DNA of 64,000 bases from the NCBI RefSeq assembly GCF_000002985.6, contig NC_003282.8, forward strand, positions 7,502,001 to 7,566,000, written 5' to 3'. Both the position numbers and the translations under genes were made by a program. Every line of letters begins with the position of its first letter. Position 1 is the first letter of the stretch. Below, piece by piece: positions 11,236-24,600 of this stretch. The notes below the pieces were generated by a model, which was not told the DNA's origin, made no database searches, and saw only the letters and a program-made list of their open reading frames with translations. The stretch comes from Caenorhabditis elegans. Taxonomy: Eukaryota; Nematoda; Chromadorea; Rhabditida; Rhabditidae.

Positions 11236-12317
11236 ATGACCCGACATGGAAAAAACTCAACGGCTGCTTCTGTATACACTTACCATGAACGTAGAAGGGA
11301 TGCAAAAGTGAGTTTTTTGCCTGAATACTAACTTTTATACATAAAATATTAATTTTCAGGCTAGTGGATACGGAACACTCCACGCTCGTCTTGGTGCCGA
11401 TTCAATTAAAGAGTTTCACTGTTGCTCTTTGACTCTTCAACCATGTAGAAATCCAGTAATTTCTCCGACCGGATATATTTTCGATCGTGAAGCGATTCTT
11501 GAGAATATTCTAGCCCAGAAGAAGGCGTACGCAAAGAAACTAAAGGAATATGAGAAACAAGTGGCAGAAGAAAGTGCAGCGGCAAAAATAGCGGAAGGCC
11601 AAGCGGAAACCTTCACAAAAAGAACACAATTCTCAGCAATTGAAAGTACACCAAGTAGGACCGGAGCTGTGGCCACACCAAGGCCTGAGGTTGGAAGTCT
11701 GGTTGGTTAGAGATCTGAAAAAAACTATCCATTTAATGATTTTATTTAGAAAAGACAAGGTGGTGTCATGTCTACTGAAATAGCCGCAAAAGTGAAAGCA
11801 CACGGCGAGGAAGGAGTAATGTCGAATATGAAGGGAGACAAAAGCACTTCACTACCAAGTTTCTGGATACCCGAACTCAATCCCACCGCTGTCGCCACGA
11901 AATTGGAAAAACCAAGCTCCAAAGTTCTTTGTCCGGTTTCTGGAAAACCTATAAAATTGAAAGAGTTATTAGAAGTGAAATTCACTCCAATGCCAGGAAC
12001 AGAAACTGCCGCACACCGAAAATTTCTGTGTCCAGTGACCAGAGATGAATTGACAAACACCACAAGATGCGCATATCTCAAGAAATCGTAAGTTTAGCTT
12101 CATGTTTTCAAGTTCAATGCTCATATTTGTTTTTAGAAAGTCGGTGGTTAAGTATGACGTAGTTGAGAAATTAATCAAAGGTGATGGTATTGACCCAATA
12201 AATGGAGAACCGATGAGCGAGGACGACATCATTGAACTTCAGAGAGGAGGAACCGGATATTCCGCAACAAACGAAACAAAAGCAAAACTGATTAGACCAC
12301 AGCTCGAGTTGCAATGA
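11236..12317 (+). CDS. NOSIP homologue, U-box-type E3 ubiquitin ligase
   Basis: Homologue of nitric oxide synthase-interacting protein, a U-box-like ubiquitin ligase linked to the nucleus and the splicing machinery. Exons 11236-11307, 11360-11701, 11750-12087 and 12137-12317 give 310 aa (human 301). Signatures in order: N-terminal MTRHGKN and YTYHERRRD, the split U-box half CCSLTLQPCRNPVISPTGY with FDREAILENIL, a Lys/Glu-rich helix, PSFWIPELNP and ATKLEKPS, CPVSGKPI, CPVTRDELTN and the C-terminal IIELQRGGTGY. C. elegans has no classical NO synthase, so the NOS-related name is historical here. Its 3' end converges on the EGF-repeat gene with 173 bp between stops. Confidence 0.95.
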
Positions 12318-12490
12318 TTGGTTTTTTCTCTTTGTTTTATTTATTTGATTGTACATGTGTTCTCAATCATTCTTTTTTTTTATTTGAAAAAATCTATAAA
12401 TATTATTCTTTTTAGAAATTTAGAACTTCAAACTGGTTCAATCAATTATATACAGACAATCGCAAAAATCCGAAATCAGAAAAAAAGAGC

Positions 12491-14227
12491 TTATCCGATT
12501 AGAGTGCTTTGGGCACAAGTTGGACCAGTCCACCCAAGATTACAAGTACAACTATAAGATTTCAATGATCCAATGCATAAACCATTACCAGAACATTGAA
12601 GTGCACCAGTACATAATGGCTCAAGTTCGCAACGAAGACCAGTGAATCCAGGAGCACAAATGCACATGGGAAGAAGCTTGTTTCCTATACAGATCCCATT
12701 TCCATTACAGTCTTTAGCTTCACAGAACATTCCTTCGGTGCCAGGGAGAAGAGCTGAAAGTCTAAGAATTGTGGATTTATGTTTTATAATTAGAACTTAC
12801 CGAATCTCGATTCACACCGTGATCCATAATATCCAGGAGCGCAGATACAGGATTTCAAGTTCTTTGTTCCAATACAGATTCCATTAGAATTACAGTCAGA
12901 AGCTTCGCACATAGTTCCGGTGACTGAAATTGAATAAGTTCTCAGTAATACTAATTATTTTAATCAACTCACTCTTTTCACATTTATCACCAGAATATCC
13001 AAGATAACAAGCACAAGTCATTGAGTCTTTTGTACCAATACATAATCCATTTGAACTGCAATCACGAGAATCACATAATGCAACTGGAGTCTTCTCGCAT
13101 CTTGAACCAGTATAACCGATTTGACATGCACACGAAAAACTGTTTTTTGTTCCCAAACATAGACCTTTGTTGTTACAATCACTTGGTGAACAGAATGTGA
13201 TTGGAGCTGATGGATCCATGTTCACTGAATTACTTTGAATATTTCATTTCTAGAATTGAAAATATTTTTTGGTTATTACAGTCAAAAAGTGGCAACTACG
13301 TACAAGTTTTCACCTAATAATTTTAAAAACTGAACAAAAAAAACTTCTACGATTTTTATGATTCTATTATGTTTCTGTCATTTTCAAATTCATTCAAAAA
13401 GTTCGAACCTTTGTGAATTTGGCAATTTACCAAAACATTACAAATTATTATTATTATAGGTTTTAAGTTATTCTTACAATTCTATGGCCAATATTTTAAA
13501 CTAATTATTTTTATGTACATGTAATCAATGCTTTGTATTTTGAAAAATCAGTCTAGATCTGCACTGTCTACAGTAATCTCAAAGGATCTTTTGAAACAAT
13601 TGAGGATCTTTTGAAACTTATATAGTGAGAAGTTATTCTTTCTAATTTCACCATGATCAATATCTACCGTATTTCACTCACAAAGTCCAGAAATTTCACT
13701 TTCACACTTGAACCCAGTTTTTCCAAGATTACAAAGACAGAGTGGTGCCTTCTTTGAACCAACACAAACTCCATTTCCATTACAATCACTTGCTGTGCAC
13801 ATTTCCAATGCATCATCATCCAATCCAAATGGATTATTCAACAAGTTCAGCGAGCTTGCTGTTGGGAAAAGATTCGGAAATAATTGATTGTTATTATTAT
13901 TATTGTTGTTGTTGGAGAACAAGTTGAATGGATCCATTAGATCTGAAACTATTCATTGAAAATCTCTATAATCTGAAACTCTTACTCACTTGCAACAGAG
14001 TCACACGAATCACCACTCCATCCGAGGAAGCACATACACGTGGATTGCTTTGCAGTTCCAAGACACAATCCTTTTCCATTACATCTTGTGAAAGCATTAC
14101 ATGGAAGAAGATCATTGAATCCATCTAATCCTCCAAGACCAGGTAATCCTTGTCTTCGATATCTACCAGATTCAACTGCAGCCACGAATATGACAGAAAT
14201 GAGAATAATATGTTTAGAGAGATCCAT
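12491..14227 (-). CDS. Secreted protein with seven EGF-like repeats
   Basis: Exons 14227-13990, 13942-13682, 13224-12973, 12923-12801 and 12753-12491 give 378 aa. A signal peptide (MDLSKHIILISVIFVAAVES) is followed by RYRRQ, a possible furin site. Seven EGF-like units follow, each close to CxxxDCNGNGxCIG...CxCxxGxxGxxC; most differ only in a few residues, so they look like recent tandem copies. Exon 2 has an Asn run of nine in a row between repeats 1 and 2. No transmembrane segment follows, so the product is predicted extracellular. No calcium-binding EGF signature (D/N-x-D/N-E) is obvious. TATAAAA at 14288-14294 lies 61 bp upstream of the ATG. I recall this locus as R05G6.9 but do not know a function; collagen or cuticle association is only a guess. 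Confidence 0.87.
13226..13681. other. 456-bp intron of the EGF gene
   Basis: A+T-rich intron with a duplicated AGGATCTTTTGAAAC word (around 13576-13618) and no other structure I can support. Confidence 0.45.
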
Positions 14228-14287
14228 TGCACCAAAATATTATGAAATGCAGATGTTTTTTGAATTTATCTCGAATAACGTGTCTGA

Positions 14288-14294
14288 TTTTATA
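14288..14294 (-). promoter_or_regulatory. TATA box of the EGF-repeat gene
   Basis: TATAAAA on the minus strand, 61 bp before the start codon at 14227 within a 357-bp divergent spacer. Confidence 0.5.
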
Positions 14295-14511
14295 GTGACC
14301 CAGATGAAGTCACAAACAAACAATTATTAGCCATACGCCTGAGCAAACCAAAACCCCTTATTTGACATTCCGTACAGTGTCTAATTTTGTTTGACCTCTC
14401 GATCATTGATGAACCAGTCACTGAAAAAATAATGGATACTGTATGGAAAAGAAACGGAATTTTCATGCAAATTTTTGGCATAAACGGTCTCAATTTATGA
14501 TCTGTTTTTGT

Positions 14512-14520
14512 AGATAAAAG
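14512..14520 (+). promoter_or_regulatory. TATA-like box of the 49-aa peptide gene
   Basis: GATAAAAGG about 65 bp before the ATG at 14585; mirrors the TATA box on the other strand of the same divergent spacer. Confidence 0.35.
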
Positions 14521-14584
14521 GCCGAGAGTCGATGGAAATTCAGCCAAATTCTTCGATTCGAGAGGAGAATATTATATTTTCGAA

Positions 14585-15035
14585 ATGAAAATCTTTATTG
14601 TTTTCGTTGTCATTTTGAGCTTCTTCTTGGTGGTAAGTTTTGAAATTTTATTTGTTGAACTTGACATTTGGGGGCAACATTCTGCCAAACATTGGCAACT
14701 ACCGGACAAAATTCAGCTTACCAAGCTTTGGTCACAGTCTGCCAGTAACTTGCCGAAATTTTCTAAAAACCGTCCCTCTCGGAGCGCAGTTCCAAATTCC
14801 CCTTCGTCTGCACGACTTATTTTTTAGTAAGATAAGTTTTTCCAGTGCCTGCTAAGTCAATTTCAAACCCGATAGTGAACTACTAGAATATCGCCGCCTT
14901 CTTGAAATTTCTTTAAAATTCTGAAATTTGCAGCCAACCCTGGCTGCTCGCACTCGTTATCGTCACAAGGTGTCATTCAGTGCTCATGACAATGCTGATT
15001 CTGGATCGTTCCGCAAAGCGACATTCGACAAATAA
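14585..15035 (+). CDS. Small secreted-peptide gene, 49 aa
   Basis: Two exons, 14585-14632 and 14934-15035, joined by GTAAGT and TTTGCAG sites in phase 0, encode 49 aa. The first exon is a typical hydrophobic signal peptide (MKIFIVFVVILSFFLV). The second encodes a basic mature part (PTLAARTRYRHK then VSFSAHDNADSGSFRK and ATFDK). It holds no Cys, so it is not a disulfide peptide, and no clean amidation site. AATAAA overlaps the stop codon at 15031-15036. It is divergent from the EGF gene and has a TATA-like box. I do not recognise a family. The good splice sites, signal peptide and promoter make it a probable gene despite its size. Confidence 0.62.
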
Positions 15036-15668
15036 ATAATTGAAATATACGAACAAAGTTTTATAAGTTAAATTCTTGTTTTTTTTTACAAAATTAGAAA
15101 TGTGAATGGTTCACAGAACTCAACAAAAGTCAACATAAAACAGTTCCTCTTCATCTTGATGTCTTTCAACTTTCAATTTCTTGATTCCATACGAAAACCT
15201 TTCGAAAAACTTGCAGATTCTATTAAACTTGAAGTTCTACAGTAAATCAAAATTTTATTTGTTTTACAAAACCGATTGCTTATCTGGGTTTGCTAAAATA
15301 CCCTTTTTAATTATAACTTCTCTTCGTCTTGCCATCTGAATATTTTTCCAATATTTCATAGTTATGCACATATTCATTAACCAAATAAATTATGCAAATT
15401 TCTTTTGGAAACATTAGTTTCATGATTATTCCAACGAAGCAAATATATAAAATGCATTTATTATATTCTCTCAGAGGAGTTCAAGATCGTTGCAAGACCC
15501 ATGGTATGGGAATACGGTTGAATATTGGAATAAAAAAGAAACTATTTAAGATATGAATTGACTAGAATTTGATAATATCAAGATTTGACTAGGACAACGG
15601 GAACAATGATGAGATGGGATCAGGAAATTGACATGGAAGTGCAGAGAAAGTGATGAAGGATAAAATAA
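15036..15668. other. Convergent spacer
   Basis: About 630 bp between the 49-aa peptide gene and the stop of the RASGEF1-like gene. No coding exon recognised; it presumably contains 3' UTRs. Confidence 0.5.
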
Positions 15669-18600
15669 TCATTTTCCGCCTTTTAGTTTTTTATGTTGGT
15701 CTCGTTCTGATGATGATTCTGGAGGTTCACATTCAAATGACATTAACATTGAATCTGAAAAAAAATATTATCTTTAAAATGTCTGTATTTTAATTAAAGC
15801 AATCAAACCTTTTTCTCCAGAGACTGATGTAATCAGTAAATATTGTAAAACTTGTGGATTCTTTTCAAATGTACAAACAGTTGATTTCCATTGAATGACA
15901 TCTCTTAACTGCTCAGCCAATTGATTAAATGCCATAAAATTGAGATGAGCATTTGGAAGAATTCTTGGATGACCGTGATAGATTAAGAATAAATCTTTGA
16001 GTAGAAGAACAAAAAATGGTATCACAATTTTTTGTTGATTTCCTCTTGCACTATCGGCTCTCCATTGAGCAGCTTTGATTGTTGCTCGGTAGCTCAAGAA
16101 ATTTCCAGATGGATCCAGTTGGTGTTGAAGGATTTCAAGTTTAGCTTTTTCCACTCGACACCACTGTAAATCAACAGTTTTTTGTAAATAGGAAACTGGA
16201 TGTAATAGTTTTGTTCGCCGATTCCATAACAATGGTGAACACTAATAGTAAGAGTTGCCAATTTTTGAATTAAAAAAAATCAAATTGGATTGCGCCGTGA
16301 TATTCAGTCCTTTCAATTTATTAGTTTTTTAAACTTACAGTTTTCTTTAACCTGCTGACTGCAGGAAGAGATAATCCAGCAACAATAGCCATCATTGAAT
16401 TAAAATTTCCAATTTCACAGCATTCTTTGGCAATATCAATCATAAACTCAAAGACAGCAACTCGATTCCTGCATAATATTTTTTATTTTCTCTTTTTCGT
16501 TCAAATGCAAACCTTTTCTTTGTCTGTTTCAAAACTTCAATTGCTGCAAATGCAGATAACCTATTAAACCATTCAATATAAAATGATATTGAGCTTATCG
16601 TTCCTTCTTTATTTTTCGAGTGTCTTCCGATTTCTGATAAAGGATCCGATGCGAGGCTCTGTACAATTTCATCAACTCCAACCATACTGAATCGTTCCAT
16701 TTCAATATGCGTCAATTGTTGGGCGACTGTCTTTGCGTCATTACACAAAACAAATAATCCCGTCTGAAATAATACAAAAACTGTGTTTTGGTTTAATTAA
16801 AACTCATGACAACTCACCATACTATCAGATTGTTCTGGGAGATTTGTGTTTTCTGACAGAGCTTTTTGAAGATTTGCAACTGCTTTCTCATACCGATCCA
16901 ATTTATTTAGCTGAAATATATATACAAGTATATGGATGTTCACCTCTGGACAAAGTTTTATCAATTTGAATATTTGCAAAAAGCAGTCAAGATTTGGAAA
17001 AACTTTTGTCAGCTTTTTGTCATTATGGTGTTCATGATAAACTACAGCTAGTGAAGAAGTTTTGCTCGAAATCCATATTTTAAAACGTAGTTTCAATTTT
17101 CGAAGCAGATCTGCATTTTTCTCATTTATGTAAAACATAAGTTTCGAGGCATATACGTATTTTCATTTCAATTTCCGATTCAAGCTCACTTTCAGACAAT
17201 CTGAAATTTCTCTCGGCCCTGGATTTGAAGCAAAACTTCCTGACCAGTGGTAATTTATCATGGCCGAGCATTTTTTGGTAACTTACCGATGATCTTAATG
17301 TTGACTGGAGTTCTGTTGTTTTTTGTTGATAAGTCTTATCCACTGCACATAATCGTAGTAATTCATTTAGTCTGAACATACTTTATTATCGAACATTCCA
17401 TTTCAATAATTTCATACCTTGTCCTCATATATTCAGTTTTAAAATCATACGGTATATTTGTTGCCCATTCACTGCACAGTCTCAAGATATGTGCGAACAT
17501 TCTCCCTCTGCCTTCCTTCGCGAAATTGTGTGAGTCGGCATTTTGAGCGAACATGCAATACTGAAAAAAAAAACACTCCGTTGGGACATAGATGCAAAAA
17601 GAGAAAGTAGCGGATCAAAACGAAGAAAAAAAAAACAATTTGAGCTGACAAATGTGAGAGATTGTCTGTGTCCAAGAGAGGGTGGAACTCCTCTGGGATA
17701 AATATACGAACCTGGACTATTTTTTGCATCAATTCGTGTGGAGAGATAAAAGTTCGAATATTTACAAGCAATGAAAAGATATATGATTCATCTGGACAGA
17801 AATCTCTTGTTGGAACAAGTCGTCGAATAAGTGCATCTCGACTACCTGATAATACAGCTCCAGTGTTATCAAGTACCAGATCCTGGAAAAAATCCACGTT
17901 TTTCAGAGGTTTTCAGACGATCTTTTACTAGACATTATTAGTTCAAGATTGCGAGATATTTGTTTGTTCCTTATGGCAATATTGCTTTCAAATCTCACCA
18001 ATTTGTAATAAATAAAATGAAATCAGAAAAAATTGTTTCTTTTGATAAAAATTTTATGATTTTTTCCCGATTGAAATTTTAGCTCGACCAACTCAAGATT
18101 TTACCCAATTTGAAATAAAAAGATTGTTTCTATAGTTTTTTCTGAACATTTTATTTTAAGTTTCAGTTTTCTCTGCGAAATACCTCAAATTAATAACCAC
18201 ACAATGTTTAGTTTTTTGGAGTGTATTATAAATATTTAAAAAATAAAGAAAACTTACATTCTGTTCAAAAGTATCACTTTTATGAGTATCCAATCGAACA
18301 GCGCTGACCTGCTGTGTCAACGAAATCATGCCTGTTTGAGACTGCGAAGATGTCAGTATTGCAGCCTAAAAATGAATAAGAATTATTGGCGAAATGTTTG
18401 TTCAAGTTGTAAATATTGATAGTAGCCCCAACTGCCTACATGTTTTCAATATTTGTATATGGGAATGGGAGCACGTAGATGAATAAAGGTGGGGGAAAAG
18501 TGTGAAAAACGATAAGAACTGACGGTTTGACTTTTAGAACTTTATGCTTTAACGGTCAAAAAGGAATTTAACTTTGAGATAAGAAACTAAATTTAGAATG

Positions 18601-21600
18601 ACCGTAACAGGATGAAAGTCAAATAAATTTTTAGAATACGAAGACGATAGCAATAAAATGCGCGAGAAAACAAAAAAAAAATAAAATGCGCGAGAAAAAA
18701 AAAAAAAAAGCGGAGTCATGGTTGTCGAGTTGAAAGGCGTCAAACATTTTGCTCCAACTTTTGACATATTTCTCGTGTCAAGAAGAAGGGGAAAATGAGT
18801 TGAAGAGGAGAAAAGGAGCACAACAACATGCTGCTCTTCACTCCGACAATAGATGTTGAATTAGTTAGACGAGTGGGGGGAGGACATCCAAAATGAAATT
18901 CTCAAACTTTTTTTCTGAATATTCCTAACGCTTTTTTAAGAAGAGTTATGTATAGATTGTTACAGTTGGTTTTTATGAGGGGAAAATAAATATTTTCGTT
19001 ATCAGTTTGGTTGCTGCTCTCACATGCTGCTTTTTTCCGTGTTGGACTGTAAAAAAATGAAAGTCACGAGGAAAAAGAAGACCGCATTTAAAATATAAAT
19101 TGTTCATGTTTTCTTGAAGGAAATGCAAAAAAATGTTTGAATAATTTTGAAATTATACTGTAGCAATGCATAAATTACTTATATGATCCTAAAATGAAGA
19201 AATAACATGGTAAAACTTTTTAAAATGGTTTGAAAATTTTTATATTTACAGTCAGTGGCAATGAATCAGTTTTCATCTATCATAATTTTATAAGTCGACT
19301 AGAAGATTGGGGTTTTAAACATTTTTAAAAAATTAAAACATTTTGTTTCGATTATTTCTATTTAAACAATGAAGGGCTTCAAAAATGCAGCAACACTAAA
19401 CAATCTCTCAAAAAAACGAAATTTGTCTACTTTTTGCAATTTTTGGCCGTTCGCAAAAACTTGGACTCAAAAATTTGAAAACTCTGAAGCATTAGAGTAG
19501 AATATTTAATTTTTTTAAACCATTCTCATTATATTCTGTCAAAAACCCATTCTGACCACTTTTGAAATGATTTGAGGTTCCTTTGTAGAATAATAACGAA
19601 TCTATTATAATATCTCGAGGGTGTCCAGTTGCGAAACTACTTGCTAATTAATTTTGGAAATGAAAGAACAAAAAGGCAGAAGGACGTCATAAATAGTACA
19701 TGAGAATGGGTAAGAGAGACAAGAAGTCAGATGAAAAAGACAAAAACAACGGTAAACGACAACAAAAGAGGAGACATGGATGGATTATGGCAGCACACAG
19801 CGGGAGATCCGGCACATAAGACGAGGATTCGATAACGATCAGAAGAAGGATAGGAAAGGCAGGCAGAAAAAGAAAGATATGTCATAAATTGTGTTCCACT
19901 GGAGCTCCCGATTTCTTTCTATTTGTGTAGACTATCCAATTGGTAGATGTGTCAAAATTAGCTCCAAGTTTTTCTAATCAGTCAATCATTTGATCTAATT
20001 TTTTAAAATTTGTCATGTGATAACTCTAACCAGTCATGCATTTTTAGAAAATTTCAGAAATGGTTTGGATGCTTTCAGGCTTAGAAACTTTAAAGGTGTA
20101 GGTCTATCGTCAGTGGAAAAATTGTTTAATATGTATCAAAGATATCAATATCAAGATATCAAGAAGGAGTGATGGAAATTCAATCTTCAAATGTCAAAAC
20201 TTTGGAAGTGGACCAAAAAAAAATCCCAAATTTTGTACTTCAAGTTCGGTTTAATTAGAATATTTGAAAATTTCGAACCTGTACCAATTCTCAAAATTAC
20301 TCAAAAAGCATATTTTTGGAAAACTTAGAAATTTACCAAAATTGTAACTAAAAAAGTTGAAAAACCAGAACATTTTTGGAGATTTTCCATTATTGGTCAT
20401 CTGTAGTAGGAAATTTTTATCTTCAAAAACAACCAACATATGAGCTGATATAAGAAAAAAGTCGGATTAGAAGAAGGCACAAATTTACAGAATAAAAACT
20501 TTCCTGGAAGGTGCTTTCATAGCTTAACTAGGATCAGTACTTTGAAATCAAAAAAAGTTTAAAAAAAGATAAACTTCAAAAACCAAAGGAAACGACAAAA
20601 GAGAGAACGGATTCAGACTTCCTTTCCAAACGGACTCCTAATTGGGATAAAATGTTGCCTGTTAATGGATAAATGTAGTCGAAGAAAGAAATGAAAGGAA
20701 AAGGAAGGCAACTATTACATTGTCTGCTCAAGAAATACTGACATTTGAATTTAAACTTGAAATACAACACACGTAACATGGCAACTTGAATGGACCTACT
20801 AATGTAAAATAAAAGTTGTTTTTGGAAATATTTTCGAAAACTGAATTAGTAAAATGAGACAACTGAAATATTAACCTAACCGAGGCATTTAACTATTCAA
20901 AGAACGCGGCAAGGTGAGGTTCTTGTTTTTGCGCACCGAAAGGTGATGTTTGTGTGCTCCGTGAGCCTGATTAACGAATTGAGAAAATAGCGGGAGAAAA
21001 GGACATTGAGAGAGAGAGAGAGACAGGAAGCAGGAAAAGAAGACGTGTTTGCCAATGTATTTGGAACAAGAAATGACCAGGACAAGACATTTGCTCGTTG
21101 ATTAAATGAAATATTGAACTTTCGATTTTAATTTATCTACGGAATTTCAGTTTACACAATTTCCAGGATATTGAGGCTTCATCCTGACTAGGAAATGAGT
21201 ATTGAACGTGTTTTGACAGGTCCAAAACATGTCAGGAAGAAACGAGAAAATTCGCTTTGAAATTGTAGCAGGATGTAAAGAATGGTTGAAACTGGTCCCA
21301 AGATTTTGAAATTTCAAAAAAAATCTAATTGATGAAAAAGTTTCGGTAAATTGGCAAAGTTTCCAGAAAAGTAAAATTTTCTAGTAATTCAAAAAAAATT
21401 AATTTTATAAATTAATATAAAAACATAGTAGCCACTTTTTCCCTTACCAATTTCCGAAATTATGATAGATGAAAACTGGGGTTTCAGAAATGAAAAAAAA
21501 AACAATTAAAAAATTTCTAGTGTTTACTCTACCGTTTACAAAAAATGAACCAATAATCGAATGATTTTCGAACATTTAAATATCAAGACAAAAGATTAAA

Positions 21601-24600
21601 GTTGAAAATGTTTTTTTGCTTTTCCTAAGGCATTCTAAGACATTGATCATTTTCTCATTCACTAAGCATAGGTGCAAAAAAGATCTTTTCCACATTTTCT
21701 TTCCTCTTCTTAAGGAAAGTGCAGAACACAACGGAAATCAGAGAAGAGTGTCCTCCAGTTTTCCGAGAATTCATTCTCAAAACAATTTTTGTGTTGTAGA
21801 ACTCATTCAATCAAAGAATCAAAGAAAAAAGTATTAAATATGTGGAAACCAGAGAGTTTAGAGACGAACTAGTAGAAATATAAGCATGTATGCATATATC
21901 TAGGCACTTCAGACCACTCTCACCCCCAAAGAGGGTGTCAATTCGAGAGAGGTGTCAGGCTGGTAGAGACATATCAAATATTGACAAAAACGGAAATGCA
22001 GAAATGGACCACAAAGTTGGATCATGGAGAAGGTGTTGCTTCAGGTACATCAAAAATCCTTATCGAGACGCGTTTTCCTTTGAGACATATATAAATTGTA
22101 TCTTTGAAAATACATCACCATACAGAAAACTATCAGAGAATATTAAAATACATGGTTTTCCAGCTGAAAGAAAAACGGTTAAATCATCAAATTCGATTTG
22201 AAAAAATTTCAAAAAAATTATCAAAAATTTACAAAAAAAAATCCAGATGAAAATACAAAGCTTTTATCAAAAAATAATTCTTACGAAAAAAATTCAAATT
22301 GATTTTTAAAAAACTCAAATTGATTGTAAAACCCCTTCCGATGCTTCTATCAGGTTGTCCCATAAGTTTTTGTACTTTTTTTCAAATATTTTTCGAAAAC
22401 TTCTAGAAAGTTTTAAAATTTTTTCATCGTAGGTCGTGTCAAGGTCGGGTCGTCCCCTTTCAGAAAAGATTCATTTCATCCATTTCTACTTTGCCACGAT
22501 GACAATCATCAAACTTGAACGTCGAGACGTTAGATTGCTTCTTCTTTATGAATTTCGTCTTGGTCATTCAGCAATGGAAGCGGAACGAAACATATGCGGT
22601 GCGATGGGTGAGGGAGCACTCTCTTATAATACAGCAAAGAGTTGGTTTCAAAAGTTAAAGAACGGCGACTTCAGTCTCGAAGAAATAGAACGTTCTGGGC
22701 GACCGGTAGAGTTAAATGAAGAAGACCTAGTGAAGCTGGTGGAGGAAGAGCCTCGTCTTAGTCTTCGTGAAATGGAAGAGAAGCTTGAGTGTTGTCATAG
22801 CACAATTGCACGTCACTTGGGTCGCCTTGGTTTTACTTCAAAACTTGGAACTTGGGTGCCTCATGAACTTTCGGCATCACAGAAGCTCACTCGGGTCAAC
22901 GTTTGTACTCAACTTCTAACTTTTCGTCGAAAGTTCGATTGGCTGAACAATCTGGTTACTGGAGATGAGAAGTGGGTGCTCTATGTTAACCATTCCAGAA
23001 AACGTCAATGGCTTCCGATCGGTGAGAAAGGAATACCGACGCCAAAGCCTGATCTTCACCCAAAAAAGATTATGATCTGTGTCTGGTGGGGTGTTCAAGG
23101 ACCCGTGCACTGGGAATTGTTGCCAACTAATAAAACTATCACTGCTGATTACTATTGTGCCCAATTGGACCGAGTTGCAGAAAAGACCAACGGAAAATAT
23201 GAAAAACTATATTTTCTTCACGATAATGCTAGGCCTCATGTCGCCAAGAAGACTTTCCAAAAGCTGCAAGATCTTGGTTGGACTGTTTTACCGCATCCAC
23301 CATATTCTCCAGATCTTGCACCAACCGACTACCATTTGTTCTTGTCTCTCAGTGACTACATGCGCGACAAGCAATTCGACGACGAAGAGCATCTCAAAAC
23401 TGAACTCTCCACTTTCTTCTCATCGCGTTCGCCGGATTTCTTCTCCCGTGGCATCATGATGTTACCTAGTAAATGGCAACAAGTGGTGGACACTAATGGT
23501 GAATACTTGTGTGAATAGTACTACTTGTCGCTTGAGAGAAATAAATTTTTTTCAAAAAAAAAATAGTACAAAAACTTATGGGACAACCTGATAGTAATCA
23601 ACAAAAAAGATTAGTAGTTGCCATTAGAAATGTTTCTGACATTAACGTTGTGAGTTGACTTGAATACAAGGATTAACTAAATTCAGAACATATTGACGTG
23701 ACTAGAAGAATGGCCCAGGCTGACCACACGAGGATAGTTTGAGTGAACAGGCGGTAAATAAAGAAATAGGAGCCGACAAAAGTGAAGTGAGATCATCTTG
23801 AGCTATTGTTCAAAACTATCAAAAACGTTGAAAAGTTGAATGAGTGAAGCATTTGAATGAAGCAAATATTTGTTTAATTGGGTTGCTGCATCTGGTGTCT
23901 TTTCCACACTTCATAGTCAAACAGGACCAGAATACTTAATCCGATCTTAGAGACTCTCTCATTCACACAAAACTTTATTCCACATCCTTCTGTTCTCAGT
24001 TTTATTTTGTTTTAATGCTAAACGTTTTATGACATTGAAATTGGAGATGAAAATGAGACAGGTCTTCATTTTCTGCAGCTTTCTCCAAATATTTTGAAGT
24101 TAAATTTGTTTTTTACAATTAGAATATTTGAACAATTATAATTTTTGATACCATTCCAAAAATGACGTTTGGTAGAATTAATTCACACAAATTTTACTTT
24201 TTGAGTAAAAATAAGCACTTTGCTGAATCTGAGTCGAATTTCAGATATCAGAGATTTTTACTAAATTAATTTTAATTGTTAGGAAAACAGAATAGTGCTT
24301 AAATATAAGGTTATGCGTGTCTCTAAAAATTGAAAATCATTGAATTCTTATGTTTCGAAATGGTATTAGAAAGAGTGACATATGGAATGACATCAAAAGA
24401 CGTTCCGGTATATTTACGCCTGTTTGATATGGATCATCGCTTTTTATTGATGACAGATGGTATAGTGTAATATGAACCAAATTATGTAAGTCAAGACATT
24501 CTGGAATTTTCAGTTCTAACATCGGTACAATACCTTATTTAATTTGTAAAAAAGAGTGCAGATTCCCTTGTTACACATTTTCCTACAATCTATCTTTTAA

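Noticed and set aside
16164..16232. Open extension upstream of WCRVEKAKLEIL in the RASGEF1-like gene
   Set aside because: It would insert ~25 residues between KKT and WCRVEK that RASGEF1B lacks, and a good TTTACAG acceptor precedes the Trp codon in the right phase, so I treat it as intron.
21000..21030. GAGAGA microsatellite
   Set aside because: Short simple repeat with no further structure.
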